This document shows positions 1 through 11,307 of a stretch of 64,000 bases of DNA, in pieces. The number at the start of each line of letters is the position of its first letter. The stretch's first letter is position 1. This DNA comes from Monilinia fructicola. Taxonomy: Eukaryota > Ascomycota > Leotiomycetes > Helotiales > Sclerotiniaceae. Under the pieces are notes generated by a model. The model saw nothing but the letters and a program-made list of their open reading frames with translations, was not told the origin of the DNA and ran no database searches. The stretch lies in NCBI GenBank assembly GCA_008692225.1, contig VICG01000005.1:1087001-1151000 (forward strand), in the 5' to 3' direction. The translations under genes and the position numbers were made by a program.

Positions 1-412
1 CTCTTGGTGGTATCTCATTCCCCAAGTTGACCCAAGTCGGTGGTGCTATTGACTTCTCCGGAAACTTCACTACGTAAGTTCAATTTGTCAAGTCACGCTT
101 GTAACCAAACTAACATATTTGCCCCTAGCCCTGAATTGCCAAAACTCAACGACGTCAAGGGTGGTTTCAACATGCAATCCACTACCTCCATCGACTGCTC
201 TGGTTTCAAGTCCGAGCACGACAGCGGTAACATCCAAGGTACCTACACTTGCAAGACCACCGCCAACGCTCAATCCGGAACTAGCTCCAGCTCCAGCTCC
301 TCTTCAAGCTCATCTGCCACTGCTAGCAAGGGTGCTGCTGTCTCCTACGGTGTCAACGAGGCTGTTTATGGGTGTCTCTGTTATCGGAAGTTTCTTGGGC
401 ATGTTGTTGTAA
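1..412 (+). CDS. Ecm33/Sps2-like GPI-anchored cell-wall protein, 3' end only, with a frameshift
   Basis: The 5' part lies outside the window. The visible exons are 1-73 and 129-412, separated by an intron at 74-128 (GTAAGT...CTAG). The encoded C-terminus has the receptor-L/Ecm33 style strand repeats (LGGISFPKLTQVGGAIDFSG, then LPKLNDVKGGFNM), a conserved Cys pair region, and a Ser-rich linker at about 280-330 that would be heavily O-mannosylated. It should end in a hydrophobic GPI-attachment tail. That tail (MGVSVIGSFLGMLL, stop at 412) is in a different frame from the Ser-rich linker; the frames join if one T of the run at 365-367 is ignored. Without the correction the protein runs to 528 with no hydrophobic tail. 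The family acts in wall integrity at the plasma membrane or wall. Family assignment is good; the frameshift is probably a sequencing error. Confidence 0.8.
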
Positions 413-2213
413 ATCATTGGGACGTCGGCGTTTTTCCTTTAATTATCACATTAGAACTAATATGCCACACGTTCTCTCTTTTTTACATGACTTTTCATAA
501 GCTTTTGAGCGGTTTTCACCTTTATTAGGATCATTAGGGGCGTGTGCTTTGCATATCCATCGCTGTAAGGGTTGCTCTACCTGTGCATCTGTTGCTTTGA
601 TGGTATTCAGAAATATCCATGATGGTATTTGGGCGAGGGGAGGGAAACATTAGGCTTTTGAGAAGAGAGAATCCGAAATTGTACATTTGAATATTGTTTC
701 CCAAAGAGAAGTGAAGAGGAAGAGAATAATAATGAATTTCTTATTTAACCATGATGATTTGATGATGCATGTACTTGTCCATGTCCTTGAATGTTCTCGA
801 CTGTGTCGTGTTTTGATCTGCCTGATGGACATTTGTAAGATGTACCATCAAATGGTAAAGTGGTTTGCCATGCGGGTCTGGGTCCTCAAGTGGAGGGCCG
901 TTCATCCTGTTCATATGTATGACGCGGTACCCTGTTTGCAGAGTGTGCACGTTTGGTTACTCTTTTGTGCAAAGTCATCATCATCATCATCATCATCATC
1001 AATACCTACCCCCAGCACATCTCCCTCTTTTCTTCCTCGAGAACTCTTCCCGGTCGTCCGCCTACGCTTTTTCTTTCTGCGGCTTTTGGTTTTGGTTTTG
1101 GTTTTGGTTTTGGGGGGGGGGGAGGGGGAGGGGGAGGAGGAGGGTTTTTCTTCTGATTGGTGGGTGGGTAGGTGGGTAGGTGGGTAGGTGGTGTGGTGTG
1201 GTTGTTAGGGGAAGGTGGGGGAGAGGAATGGAGAGAGGGATGGAGAGAGGGAAAAAAATGGATGAGGAGGATATGAAAGATGTTTTTCTTTTTTTTTTTT
1301 TTTTTTTTTTGTGATGGATGGATGGATGGATGATGGGTGTGGTGGTGATTTTTGGTAGTTGGTGTGGGGGGGGGGAAGGAGGGGAGAGGGCAATGGAATT
1401 CAAAGAGGGGAGTGCGCGGGAAAGAGAGGAGTATCCATTGCGATTTAATGCGGAAAGGTAAGTTGAGATTGGGATTGCGAGTTGGAAGAGTGGAGGTGGG
1501 GGGGGGGGTGAGAGTGAGAGTGCGCATGAGCATCAGCATAAAAGGATGGTTTTTATGGTATGTGATAGCACCATGTGTGTGTGATAGCACCATGAGTAGC
1601 CAGCCTACTAAGCTAGAACCCTGGGGGCCTGAAGTACAAGTGGGTTGCGGGGATTGGGATTGGGATCGAGTAACGTAGTAGTACGTAGTAAAGGATTAAA
1701 GGAGTAAAGGAATTGAGAGTTTGAGAGCATGGGCAGAGGCAGGGGCACTTGAGAAGGTTGGTTGGTTGAGGAGGGGGTAGATATCTTGGTTGGTAGGTAA
1801 GTAGGTTGTTTTTGGGGATGGAAAGGGAGGGAAGATAGAAGGGGGATCCGGGAGTTGTTGTAGGTGAAGGTGATCATATCACAGCCTTTGATATCGTGCT
1901 GCTATATGTGACGAAGAGGTGAGAAAAGGGGTTATAAAAATATTATGCTGAAATGGGTATCTGCAATATATGTTATGGCAATCTTCCTTCTTCGATGTTG
2001 TGGTAGGTAGCTGTGAGAGATTCTATAAGTGCAAGATTGATTGATTATTATAAACTAAGAAGAAAATCTAGATAGAAGTAAAACACAACTACTATTCTAA
2101 AAGCGAACTTAAAATTTGTGTATATTCATGAGCAATTTTTCACAAGTATCATTCCAATATCCAGTATCAGAGCTCTCCCGACGGGAGGACAGCAAAGTAG
2201 CCTTTGCGTTTGT
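413..2213. other. Intergenic stretch rich in simple repeats
   Basis: No gene is supported between the Ecm33-like gene and the convergent synthetase gene. The DNA holds a CAT/ATC trinucleotide tract (about 976-1002), a TTTTGG repeat running into a G-rich tract (about 1085-1143), GGTAGGTG-like repeats (about 1160-1200), a T run (about 1288-1311), ATGG repeats (about 1313-1332) and further purine-rich DNA. Open frames here are low complexity on both strands and are not credible genes. Confidence 0.7.
1085..1143 (+). repeat. TTTTGG hexanucleotide repeat joined to G-rich tract
   Basis: About five TTTTGG units are followed directly by a run of ten or more G and then several G5 blocks separated by single A. 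The plus strand has many G runs in close succession and could form G-quadruplexes. The complementary strand is C/A-rich. Confidence 0.8.
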
Positions 2214-3821
2214 CTACAATTTAGCCTTGGGCTGCTTGAGCATAGTGTCTGCCACTATTCTCCTTTGAATCTTTCCCGTGGCTGTCTTAGGCATGACATC
2301 TGTAAAGAATACCTAAGGTCGAGTTAGTATATAGTAAATAGGAATAAAAAGATGGCAGAAAATAACAAATCTTTACCTGTTTTGGCACCTTTAAATTTAG
2401 CCACCTTATCTGCAACCCATTTCTTCAGGTCGGACGCAGTCAATTTTTGATCTGGCTTCAGCACAATGGCAACACCAACATCTTGACCATACATTTCATC
2501 AGGGATAGCAAAGCTTACAGCTTCCGAAATGGCGGGGTGACGTGCTAGAACATTATCGAGTTCAATAGGTGAGATTTTCTCGCCTCCTTTATTAATAAGT
2601 TCCTTGATGCGGCCGGTGATGAATACATATCCATCTTTATCCATTTTTCCTTGATCACCCGTTCTGAAGAATCCTTCTTTGGTAAAGGATTCCTTGTTGG
2701 CTTTCTCGTTATTGAGATAACCCTTTGTAACGTTCTCACCACGAATGGAGATCTCTCCTTCGGACCCAATAGGGACTTCTTTGCCCTCGCCATCGAGAAT
2801 TCGTACTTCGACTCCTTGCCCAATTCCTACGGAACCAGGTTGACGTTTGGCAGGTGGAAGGGGATTGGATGTCATTTGATGGGAGGCTTCTGTCATAGCG
2901 TAGGCCTCCAGCACAGGGGCATTGAATGTCTCCTCTAGTGCGTGGAAAGTAGTTGGTGATAGGGGGGAGGAACATGATCGGATAAATCGGATGTTGGGCT
3001 TGGTCGTAGGTGGTGGGTTCTTCAAGAGAATCTGGTGGATAGTTGGGACAGCGGTATACCAATTTGCTTTGTGTGTGATAAAATCGCCCCAGAACTCGGA
3101 AGCGGAGAACTTGGGAGGAACAATGACGGAACCACCAGACATCAAAGGAGCCAGGAAACCTGCCAGAAGTCCATGAACGTGGAATAGAGGCATAACGAGC
3201 ATGGTACGATCCGCAGGAGTAAGTTTGTATGTAGCCTGGATATTCTTCATAGTTCTGGTGAGATTCCTGTGTGACAATGGCACAGCCTTTGGTCTTCCTG
3301 TCGTTCCGCTGGTATGTAGAACCAAAGCAACATCGTCCAGTTGCGCCTGCTCAACCTTCTGGTTTCCTTTTCCTTTCAGCTTCCCCTCATCCTTAACATC
3401 CAACACAACTTCCTTGCCATTCCAATAGCATTCTGCAATAGCAGCCTTGTATTTCCTCGCAGCCCTTACTGCAGGTCCATCTTTCTGGAACGAATCTTTA
3501 GGCACAAGAGCAACAGCAGAACTCAAATCATCGATATAGAATTCGAATTCTTCCTGCTTGTATGCGGAATTAAGTGGTGCAGCGATTCCTCGTTGCCATG
3601 ACGCTGCCAAGAAAAGCAACAATGAATTCGTAGGTGTTGGGGAGAGCAATGGATACTGCAGCTTGAGGCGTTACACCAAGCTTCGCGAGCTTCTTTTGAA
3701 ACGATGATATTTCGGCGGAAAGCTGTTTAAAGGTGATGGTAAGAGGTTGCTTGCCTGGAATGATGATAGCTGTGGTGGCATTGTCTGTGGAGAATGAATT
3801 GGCGAGGGTAGTAGCAGACAT
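2214..3821 (-). CDS. Peroxisomal acyl-CoA synthetase (Pcs60/AAE3, oxalyl-CoA synthetase-like)
   Basis: This is an AMP-forming acyl-CoA ligase of about 509 aa after correction. Translation starts at 3821 (MSATTLANSF). Exon 1 runs 3821-2377, the intron 2376-2300, and exon 2 2299-2214. Visible adenylation motifs are LHTSGTTGRPKAVPLSHRN (A3), YAMTEASHQM (A5), FFRTGDQG and GRIKELINKGGEKISP (A7/A8), and PKTATGKIQRR with the catalytic Lys (A10). It ends in AKL, a type 1 peroxisomal targeting signal. The closest named families are yeast Pcs60 and plant AAE3, which activate oxalate; the substrate here is inferred. The frame breaks near 3608-3615: GFIVAFL and AASWQRG join only if one base of the A4 run (minus-strand T4) is removed. 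A second acceptor at 2312 would give VFFTD before VMPKT but is out of phase with the visible donor. Confidence 0.85.
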
Positions 3822-4363
3822 CTTGGCTTGCGTCGATTGGGAAACGGTGGTTGGTCGAAAGGATGATAATCGTGTATAGTACAAGGTACAAAATAAAGCC
3901 AAGAGTAAGATGTAACTTTAGGAAAACAAACAATTGGCTAGATGGCTACAAAAATGCTTTATATGTTTCAAATGATTCAAAATGAGGTCGATTGTTTGTA
4001 AGATGGGATGAAGAAGTTTGAATGTTTATTAGATGAGTATGAATGAATTTCCAACCTCACCGATTTCGTAACGGTTGCGCGGCTCCTTAATAACTGGAAC
4101 CTTAACCTTAACCTTATCCGCCCAAACCACCGGGACCCACGGAACCAACGGGACCGACGACCAGGACCACCACCAGGACTCTTATCGGAAGAAGCTCTTT
4201 ATCTTGTGCAAGTACAATACTCCGTATCCCCTGATCCCACCAGACAGACCTCCAGCCTTATGCGCCAGGCTGTAGTCGCATTGCACAAACAATTATAGGT
4301 TGATGTCATTTCTGTTTGTCTCTTGAGGTTCTTCGTTCGCCTGGTTGATATTGATCTACCAAC
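3822..4363. promoter_or_regulatory. Divergent promoter region between the synthetase and SPF45 genes
   Basis: This 542 bp spacer separates two divergently transcribed genes and so should hold both promoters. It contains a short CCTTAA-type repeat (about 4091-4110) and GGGACC/CCACCGG-rich DNA up to 4180. No individual binding site can be assigned from sequence alone. Confidence 0.5.
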
Positions 4364-6099
4364 ATGTCGAATCCTCCCAATTCGACTCCTGCTCGAGGTG
4401 GGCTTTCTCTGTATGCGAACCTGTTAGATCCCTCATCAGGGGATGCCCCCGGGTCCATTACCAAAGGACCAGTCGTTTTCAAGTCTGCTGTAGCTTCCAT
4501 GGAAGATGAAGCTTCAGCCAAGAAACCTCAGATTGACGCTGGTATGTTTTAAATGATCTGTGATCTTGAGTCAACGCTTGTGCGCAGGACACTGAATTTT
4601 GAATTAGCTGCCCTGAGATTTCAGCCCACAAGGAGACCACAGCTTTCTTCTCAAAAGCCGAAAGCGAAAGCGTCATTCCCAAAGGCTACTCCGGCCAACA
4701 CGAATATTACTGAACTAAACAATGCGCCGGTGACCAAAGCACCAGCATCCAATGCTGCCAAACCAGCTTCCAAGAACACTCTGGCTGATTGGGCAGCCGA
4801 TGACGATGACGTGAATGGGTTTTACGTTGGGGAGAAAAGGCAGAGGGGTGGCAGGAAACGAAGAAAGAAGAACAGAGAAGAGCAAGCTGTAGCACAAGAC
4901 TGGGATGACATTTATGACCCTTCGCGGCCGAATAACTACGAGGAATACAAGAATAGTGATGAAAAAGTTCGGGAAGTGCGAGAGTGGAAGGACAGACTTT
5001 ATGCTCATAGAATTACGCAAAAGACATCGAGCGATAGTGATGATGAGGAGCCATACCGGCCCAAGATTGGTAGTAGGCGATTCCTCTTCCCTTTTTATAG
5101 GCGAAGCTAACCATTTTCAGATCAATTCGCTCCACCTTCAAATTATTCATTCGCACCTCCACCCATCGATTCTCCTCCCAGAAAACGTTCCAAATCACCA
5201 GAAAGTGACTCTTATAGTCCTACTCTTGGAGCACAATCTAATCCACTCCCTCCACCCCCCGAAAACCAACCATTACCCCCACAGGTTTCATTGCCAACAG
5301 GAGCTATTTCCCGTGCCCCAGTGCGATACAACTTACCGCCGGCTCCAAGTGAAATCCCAGCTTCAGAAGCAGAATTGAATCAAGCTCTCGCTGATGAGCC
5401 AGAGGATGAATCAGAAGCAGATGAAGATGGGGATGAAGATGCCCCTAAATCACTTCGTCCAGGACAGAAAGGTTTTGCAGAGCGGTTAATGTCAAAGTAT
5501 GGTTGGAGTAAAGGATCAGGACTTGGAGCTGATGGTTCTGGTATGATTACACCGCTACAAGTCAAACTCGATAAGCGCAAAAAGAAGTCCGATGCAGAAG
5601 GTGGTGGCTTCCGAGATTCGGGGGGTAGAGGAAGGATCATTGGGGGAAAGAAGATTGTTAAGGAGGAAGAAACGGGTAGATTCGGGATAATGTCTGAAGT
5701 TATCATACTTCGTGGAATGGTAGATAATATGGATCTAGACGCGGAAGTAGAGGGCTCAGGAGATGGTGGCCTAATGCAGGAAATTGGTGACGAGTGTAGT
5801 GAAAAGGTTTGTTCGATAGATATCGTGGCGTTGGCTCCCATGCATGAAGACTAACAAGCTATAGTACGGACGAGTTGAGCGCGTTTATATCGATAGACAA
5901 AGTGCTCCAGCAAAGGTTTTCGTCAAATTTACTAATCAATTATCGGCTCTGAGGGTATGTAAATCCATAATCATAGTTGATTGAATCTAGCTAATCTTTA
6001 AAGGCTGTGAACGCACTCGAAGGGCGCATTTTTAACGGAAATACCATCTCAGCGTTATTCTATGATACAGAGACATTTGAAAAAGGTATCTATGAATAG
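4364..6099 (+). CDS. Splicing factor 45 (SPF45/RBM17 family), G-patch plus UHM-type RRM
   Basis: Five exons give about 503 aa: 4364-4541, 4608-5069, 5121-5806, 5865-5954 and 6004-6099; all junctions are GT..AG and in phase. The N-terminus (SLYANLLDP) matches the family, followed by a low-complexity Lys/Arg-rich and Pro-rich middle, a G-patch (residues near FAERLMSKYGWSKGSGLGAD, coded at about 5470-5560), then a C-terminal RRM. The RRM carries the UHM hallmark Arg-X-Phe (GRIFNG), which in SPF45 binds tryptophan motifs in SF3B1, SF1 and U2AF65. The product should be nuclear and act in 3' splice-site recognition. The last two exons are short and split the RRM. The frame is intact. Confidence 0.92.
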
Positions 6100-6598
6100 A
6101 TAGTTACATTCACACTTAATATACATAGCAGAAGCAAGATTGTGATGGTGATTTAAGCTCAGGGTTTGATGTGTGACTGCTTTGTTGCATTCTCCTCTTC
6201 TCTGCGCATTTCCAAACTCGCAGTACAAGCTGCTTTTAACACCGTGATTTGCTTTTCCGTTCACTGAATTCCATACCCACATCTATCTCAATACGACCTT
6301 GTCTCTCGCTTGAACCATTTTCCCTCTCACTACCTTTCCCCGTTGATCATTCATGCGTTGCACTATATTTCTGGTACGCCTGATTAGGATGTCGCATCTA
6401 GAGTACCTGAGAGCTCGAATTTTGGAATTTAGCATCTGATCTGCACTCGTTTACATGATAACCTTACCGAACGGAAAAAACAATTCCCCGATATTTGTAG
6501 TTCTACTGCGAGATTTTTAGCCACGGGCCTCTGTCATGAGAGTGGAAAGCTCATTTCTTTGGTGTTAAGTCACAGAGGGAACGTGAGTTATTGAAGCT
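6100..6598. other. Spacer between SPF45 and the NYN-domain gene
   Basis: This 499 bp region holds the SPF45 3' UTR and the promoter of the NYN gene, both on the plus strand. No credible gene, tRNA or repeat was seen. A pyrimidine-rich stretch lies at about 6297-6345. Confidence 0.6.
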
Positions 6599-8120
6599 AT
6601 GAAGCTCCTGATCAATTCAAGAAATGTTCTTGCCTCGAGGTTCTTTCTCCATAAACCATTTCTCACTTCCATATACCGCTTCAACCATGTGACCTCACCT
6701 GTACTGCGCTTCCAAAGCACTGAAACTACATCTTCCGCCTCACCTCCAGAGTCAGCTACGGCGCCATTAGACTCTGAAAATGTTCAAAAACAAGGAGAAG
6801 TTTCTCAACCTCCCCGCCAAAAAGTAATTGTTCTCTGGGACCTGGACAACAAACCTCCAAGCGATCTTTGCAGTCCGTACGAAGCAGCCCAAAACCTCCT
6901 TGCATTCGCCTCCCGCTTTGGCAATGTAACCAAGATGGCCGCTTTTGCAAACAAAAGTGGAATGACCTTCGTACCCCCCTCAATCCTAGAGTCACGCAGA
7001 GACCTCCAGGATTACTACGAGCTTGAAAAGGAAACGCACAAGAAGCATAAGACTGGGCCTGATATGCCCTATGTATGCGGTGTGTGCGGTGCTAAAAAGG
7101 AAACCCATGCAGAATTGGAGAAACATTTCAAGACGCTGCATGAAAAAGAGAGAAACAAGAAGTTAAATAGAGCGACACACTTGAAAGGTGCAAAGCGCAA
7201 GAAGTTTTTGGCAAATGCTTTTCCCGAGGAAAAGTTTGAGAGGTATCGTGAGGCGGCTGTGGGAGTTATTACCCCTGCTGATCAGTACAAACTCGATTCT
7301 GAGCTTCGGCGTGCGGGGGTCGCTGTTAATCTCGTGAAATCAGATTCGCAGGCTGCGGATCGAGCGCTGATGGCTTATGCGGAAACGATGTGGAAGAAAG
7401 GCGCGTACGACTGGTTGATATTGATATCGGATGATAAGGATTTTGAGCCGATGTTGACGGATGCTTCGTTAAAAAAGGAGGGTAGGGACGATTGTGGTAG
7501 GGGATGAGAATTATATAGGGAAGGGAAAACTGGTGCAGGCAGCGTGTGCGTGGATGCCATGGGAACTTGTTCAGAGCGGGTTTATAGATGAGGTTGCTTT
7601 TGAGAAGGCATTTGAATATACTGTTCCCACTAAGCAAAAAAAGGAGAGAATAAGGCAGATTCGGGATATACTTGGCGTGGATGAGCAGGATGGAACTGGT
7701 GCATCATATTTGAGCTCTTCCTCTTCCAATGAGAAGACCGACAGCCAGGATATCGTAGACCACAATATTTCAGAACAACACGACTTCGACCTCTCCAGCA
7801 CCTCAATCTCAGACTTCAGCCGGTCCAGACGCCCATCGTCAAGTCAACCGTCAAGTCAACCGTCAAGATCCTCTTCCGCCCTTGACTCTCAAGACTACTG
7901 GCCATTATCAGACTCCTATTCCGACGACCCTTTCGCAGCTCTCGATGCCCTCATGATGGAAGAAGACCCGTTTGATCTCCCAGAGAAATCGAAATCGAAA
8001 TCGAAATCAAAATCAAAATCGAAATCAAAATCGAAATCGAAACCGAAGTCTGAATCTGTATCTAAAAAAAAGGAGAAAAAGAAATCTAAGGAAAAGGAGA
8101 CTTCCGAGAACAAGTCTTAA
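6599..8120 (+). CDS. Mitochondrial NYN (PIN-like RNase fold) protein with a C2H2 zinc finger; frameshifted
   Basis: This single-exon gene codes about 506 aa after one correction. The N-terminus (MKLLINSRNVLASRFFLHK) is basic and hydrophobic like a mitochondrial presequence. A NYN/PIN-like domain starts at VIVLWDLDNKPP with its Asp residues and resumes at LILISDDKDFEPML and GTIVVGDENYIG. A C2H2 finger (CGVCGAKKETHAELEKHFKTLH, C-X2-C-X12-H-X4-H) is inserted in the domain. The C-terminus is Ser-rich then a (Ser-Lys)n tract coded at 7986-8040. The frame breaks at the A6 run 7471-7476: dropping one A joins DASLK to RRVGTIVVGD in frame 3 and reaches the stop at 8120. NYN proteins are predicted ribonucleases; the RNA target is unknown. 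Confidence 0.8.
7986..8042 (+). repeat. AAATCG/AAATCA hexanucleotide repeat coding Ser-Lys dipeptides
   Basis: About nine hexamer units near the 3' end of the NYN gene code alternating Ser and Lys. The reading frame is maintained through the tract. Such tracts vary in length between strains. Confidence 0.85.
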
Positions 8121-9417
8121 GTAGAAAAGAAAGTCTATAGAAAGCCTACAACTAATCCAAACGTGCTGTATAATTTTTCAGTGAGTCCCCCGGTATCGAG
8201 CAAGACATATTGAAATCTTAGATGCCAAATCAAAATGAGGAACGAGGCATTTCTGGACTGAAAGGTTTCTATTCCCGGATCGAAATGGAAATGACGCATC
8301 CTCATTTTTCTACTGTATAATATATAATGTTGCAAGTTTGCACTTTCTCATCTCCTCTCTATGGATTGTGCAAGCTATTTGCTGCGCTGTCCTTTTGTCG
8401 CACCCCAAAAAAAACGGTATGCTTGAAGGATGTTTTCTATATCCGAGCCAGCCAGCCATGGAAATGCTACTTTTACATATTTCTTGATTGGTCAAGCAGC
8501 AAGTGCTGTACTGATGTTTTTTCTTTGCAACAAGAAGGACATGCGCATATTCACGGATCGAGTATTGAACACTGCTGTTATATCGTGTCTCATACTCTAA
8601 TCTTGTCTTAGCTACCTAGGCATTGGATCAATCATTTGGAAATGCTTAGATAAGGTTAAGGGTCATAAACGAATGCAGGTGAGATGTCCATGAGTATATC
8701 AAATTATTGAATTAATACAACCTAAGTTATAAAATTTATTATTAATAAGTTATTAATAATTCATATTAATAACCTGTTATTGCCAATTTATTTCTTTACT
8801 AATATCTAAATAAGTTTTCCAAGGTTCATGTAGTACGGCTCCAAGTTAGCTGAGACGTCACACCCGGCATACCGAAGGCTTTCAGGAAGAGCCTCGTTTT
8901 GTTAAATTGAGAACCTGACATGGTCTATATGTGCAGTTGATCGCCATCTCCCTAGTAGGGTTATAGTTACTAGTAACTATTATAAATGTGTTACCCCCGC
9001 TGCGCATGCATTACAATACTATCAGCCTACTTCGTATACCTGCTAGGTAGGTATGTGGGAGGTAGGCAGGTCGTACAATTCGAACCCTAGTACTGATTGG
9101 CGCTCTGTACTACTATCTATTGAATGCAGCTCTTTTCTAATGCGGATTGCTCGCCGAATGGTTCTTTTCTATCTAAGGTGTGTTACTAGCAGCTTGGAAT
9201 TTTGCAATCTAAAAATTTACCCTTCTCCTTTGGACTTCTCCTTTGGACTTCTCCTGTGGACTTCTCCTCTGGACTTCTCCAAAATTTATTTGTCTCTATT
9301 AGCTTGGAGCTTTCTTTTATTCTTTTCCAGTCATCCCTATGAGCAACTTCTTGTCTCCTTTCCCATCATATCATTAGCACTGGAAAGTTTACGTTCAGTT
9401 AACACTAATTCGCCCTA
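8121..9417. other. Intergenic spacer with short AT-rich core and a 13-nt tandem repeat
   Basis: No gene is supported. An AT-rich patch with TTATTAATAA-type sequence lies at about 8695-8815. A 13-nt tandem repeat sits at 9223-9280, just upstream of the first hydroxylase gene. This spacer separates the conserved genes on the left from the accessory cluster on the right. Confidence 0.6.
9223..9280 (+). repeat. 13-nt tandem repeat (TTCTCCTTTGGAC), about 4.5 copies
   Basis: Four full units and a half unit follow each other with one or two changes per unit (TTTGG, GTGG, CTGG variants). It lies about 140 bp before the start codon of the hydroxylase gene at 9418, so it may fall in the promoter or 5' UTR. 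Confidence 0.85.
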
Positions 9418-10641
9418 ATGTCGAATGTCACGGCCGTTTCATCCTCTCTTCCAACCCCATCATGCTCGATGTACCCTCAATCATCTTTACTACCTGGAAT
9501 ATCTGACCACACTCTCGGTGTAGTTCTGCCAACATTGGTTTACATTGCCGGAAGTGTAATCTTTTATGTTTTCAACTGGTTGGAATTATTTAGCAGCTAT
9601 CGTATCCATCCTTTCAAGGACGAGATACCTCGAAATCGCGTTTCAAGGCTCGGCTGTCTTCTGAATGTCATTCGTTATCATGTGATACAGATTGGGATAG
9701 GCTTACTACTTACATACAACAATGAGCCAGAGCTTGTTGAGGTGGGCGGGTGTGAGATATTTCAATGGATCATACGTGTTAGAAAGTGCTCCATGGCTAT
9801 TCCATGGGCCCTGTCGCTCCTCGGCCTAGATACTCAAGGAGTTGCTTCAATATTCCGCAAGACACCATTGCTGTCACAAATTTCAGCAAATGGTCAGAAT
9901 ATATTATCAAGTCCGATACTCACTACCATTGAGTGGAGTTTGGCTCGTCTCATAGTTTCTCTCATAATACCCACAATACAGTTTCTGGTGTATCTCGCAG
10001 TTGTAGATACATGGATTTATTTTTTACATCGTCTCTGCCATGTCAATAAAACACTTTATCGTATGTATATAAGTTGTTTTCACACAAGTACTTCTTCATC
10101 TCGATGAATGTAACTAAATTCCCTTCTATATAGGCATTGTACACGCTCAGCATCATCAACTATACGTTCCATATGCATATGGAGCTGTATATGCACATTG
10201 GCTCGAAACTGTTTTCCTCGACATCTTAAGCTTCATTTTAGCAAACAATATCGCAGGAATATCAGTCCGTCAAGGAATGATTTTCTCGTCCCTGGCGACA
10301 CTGAAGACCATTAGTGACCATTGTGGTTATGTGTTTCCCAAAGATCCGTTTGGGTGGATCAATGGAAACAATGCCAAATTTCATGACTTGCATCATCAGA
10401 GTTGGGGTCTCAAGGTCAGTAGAATTCTGACTTCTAGTACAACGCTGTATCTCTAGAGATTCACTAACATGAGACTTAGCATAATTTCTCTACATACACC
10501 GTATTTTGGGATAAGCTGCTCGGAACTGAATGGACTGATGTTCAAGGGGCAGATATGCGTTACTCTCGAACTCACGAATTAGTCCAAGCTCGCATAGAGA
10601 AAGAAGGTGTTACTACTGTTGTACATCCAAAAGCGGAGTGA
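9418..10641 (+). CDS. Sur2-like membrane fatty-acid/sphingoid-base hydroxylase, copy 1
   Basis: Three exons (9418-10060, 10134-10414, 10480-10641) code about 361 aa. It belongs to the fatty acid hydroxylase superfamily, closest in layout to fungal sphinganine C4-hydroxylase Sur2. The di-iron histidine boxes are visible as HRLCH (end of exon 1), VHAQHH (start of exon 2) and FHDLHHQ (end of exon 2). Several hydrophobic segments precede box 1, as expected for an ER membrane enzyme. The second gene 670 bp downstream is a paralogue with the same last two intron positions. A role in sphingoid or other lipid chain hydroxylation is inferred; a role on a cluster product is possible but unproven. Confidence 0.88.
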
Positions 10642-11307
10642 GGGTTGAATCAAGTAACTCGGTTATTTAAGACTAGGAGATGAGGTATCTCATGTATCTG
10701 TTGCGGGGATATCCAATTCTTGGGTGACTACTAGGTTCCTGGCCTTGCACTTTCTGTGTTTTTGAATCTTACCACGCTTATCCGATTCTTTGAGGCGTAC
10801 GGAAGTGATTTCTATATTATATTAGCGTAGCTTTAGTTTGCCACACTTAGTCAAACCTATCACTTGTGCCAGGTTTTCGGCGCCATTTTTCTCTTGGTGA
10901 TTCCTAGTTGCTATTTGCAAACAATACTCTTCATCAGGATAAGAAATGCAGCCATGATTTCATTCATCACCAGCTGAATTGCACAGGTGCATATGGTGAG
11001 CGCCAACACCCTTATCTTGTTTCAGGTCGCAATTAATCTAAGCATGGACACCGATCGGGAAAGTATTGATAAATGCAACGGCCATGGTTATGGGTAATAC
11101 GGATATAGCCAAAGGCGACTATCTGGCTCTGGCTTCCCGCTGTTTTGATGTGGATTAAGATTTGGTGCGAGTGCACGCTTCTTTAAATCTCATCTCTACT
11201 CCTCCAACACTGCTCCAACACTGAAGCTTCTCTCATAATTACCAACTTTACCTCTGCAAATCTGAAGCTTCTGTTTTGAACCTGACCTGATACATCTACC
11301 TGCCAAA
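10642..11307. other. Spacer between the two hydroxylase paralogues
   Basis: This 666 bp region should contain the 3' UTR of copy 1 and the promoter of copy 2. No open frame or repeat of note was seen. A pyrimidine-rich stretch (about 11185-11260) precedes the copy 2 start. Confidence 0.55.

Noticed and set aside
976..1002. CAT repeat read as a CRISPR-like or His-tag-like repeat
   Set aside because: It is an ordinary trinucleotide microsatellite in a eukaryotic genome; no spacers exist and no CRISPR array is present in the window.
1006..1593. 195-codon minus-strand frame rich in Pro, Lys and Ser
   Set aside because: It spans several microsatellites and homopolymers and has no domain or start context.
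9064..9085. Possible tRNA T-arm (ATTCGAACCC)
   Set aside because: No matching D-arm, anticodon arm or acceptor stem could be folded around it; no tRNA or rRNA gene was found anywhere in the window.
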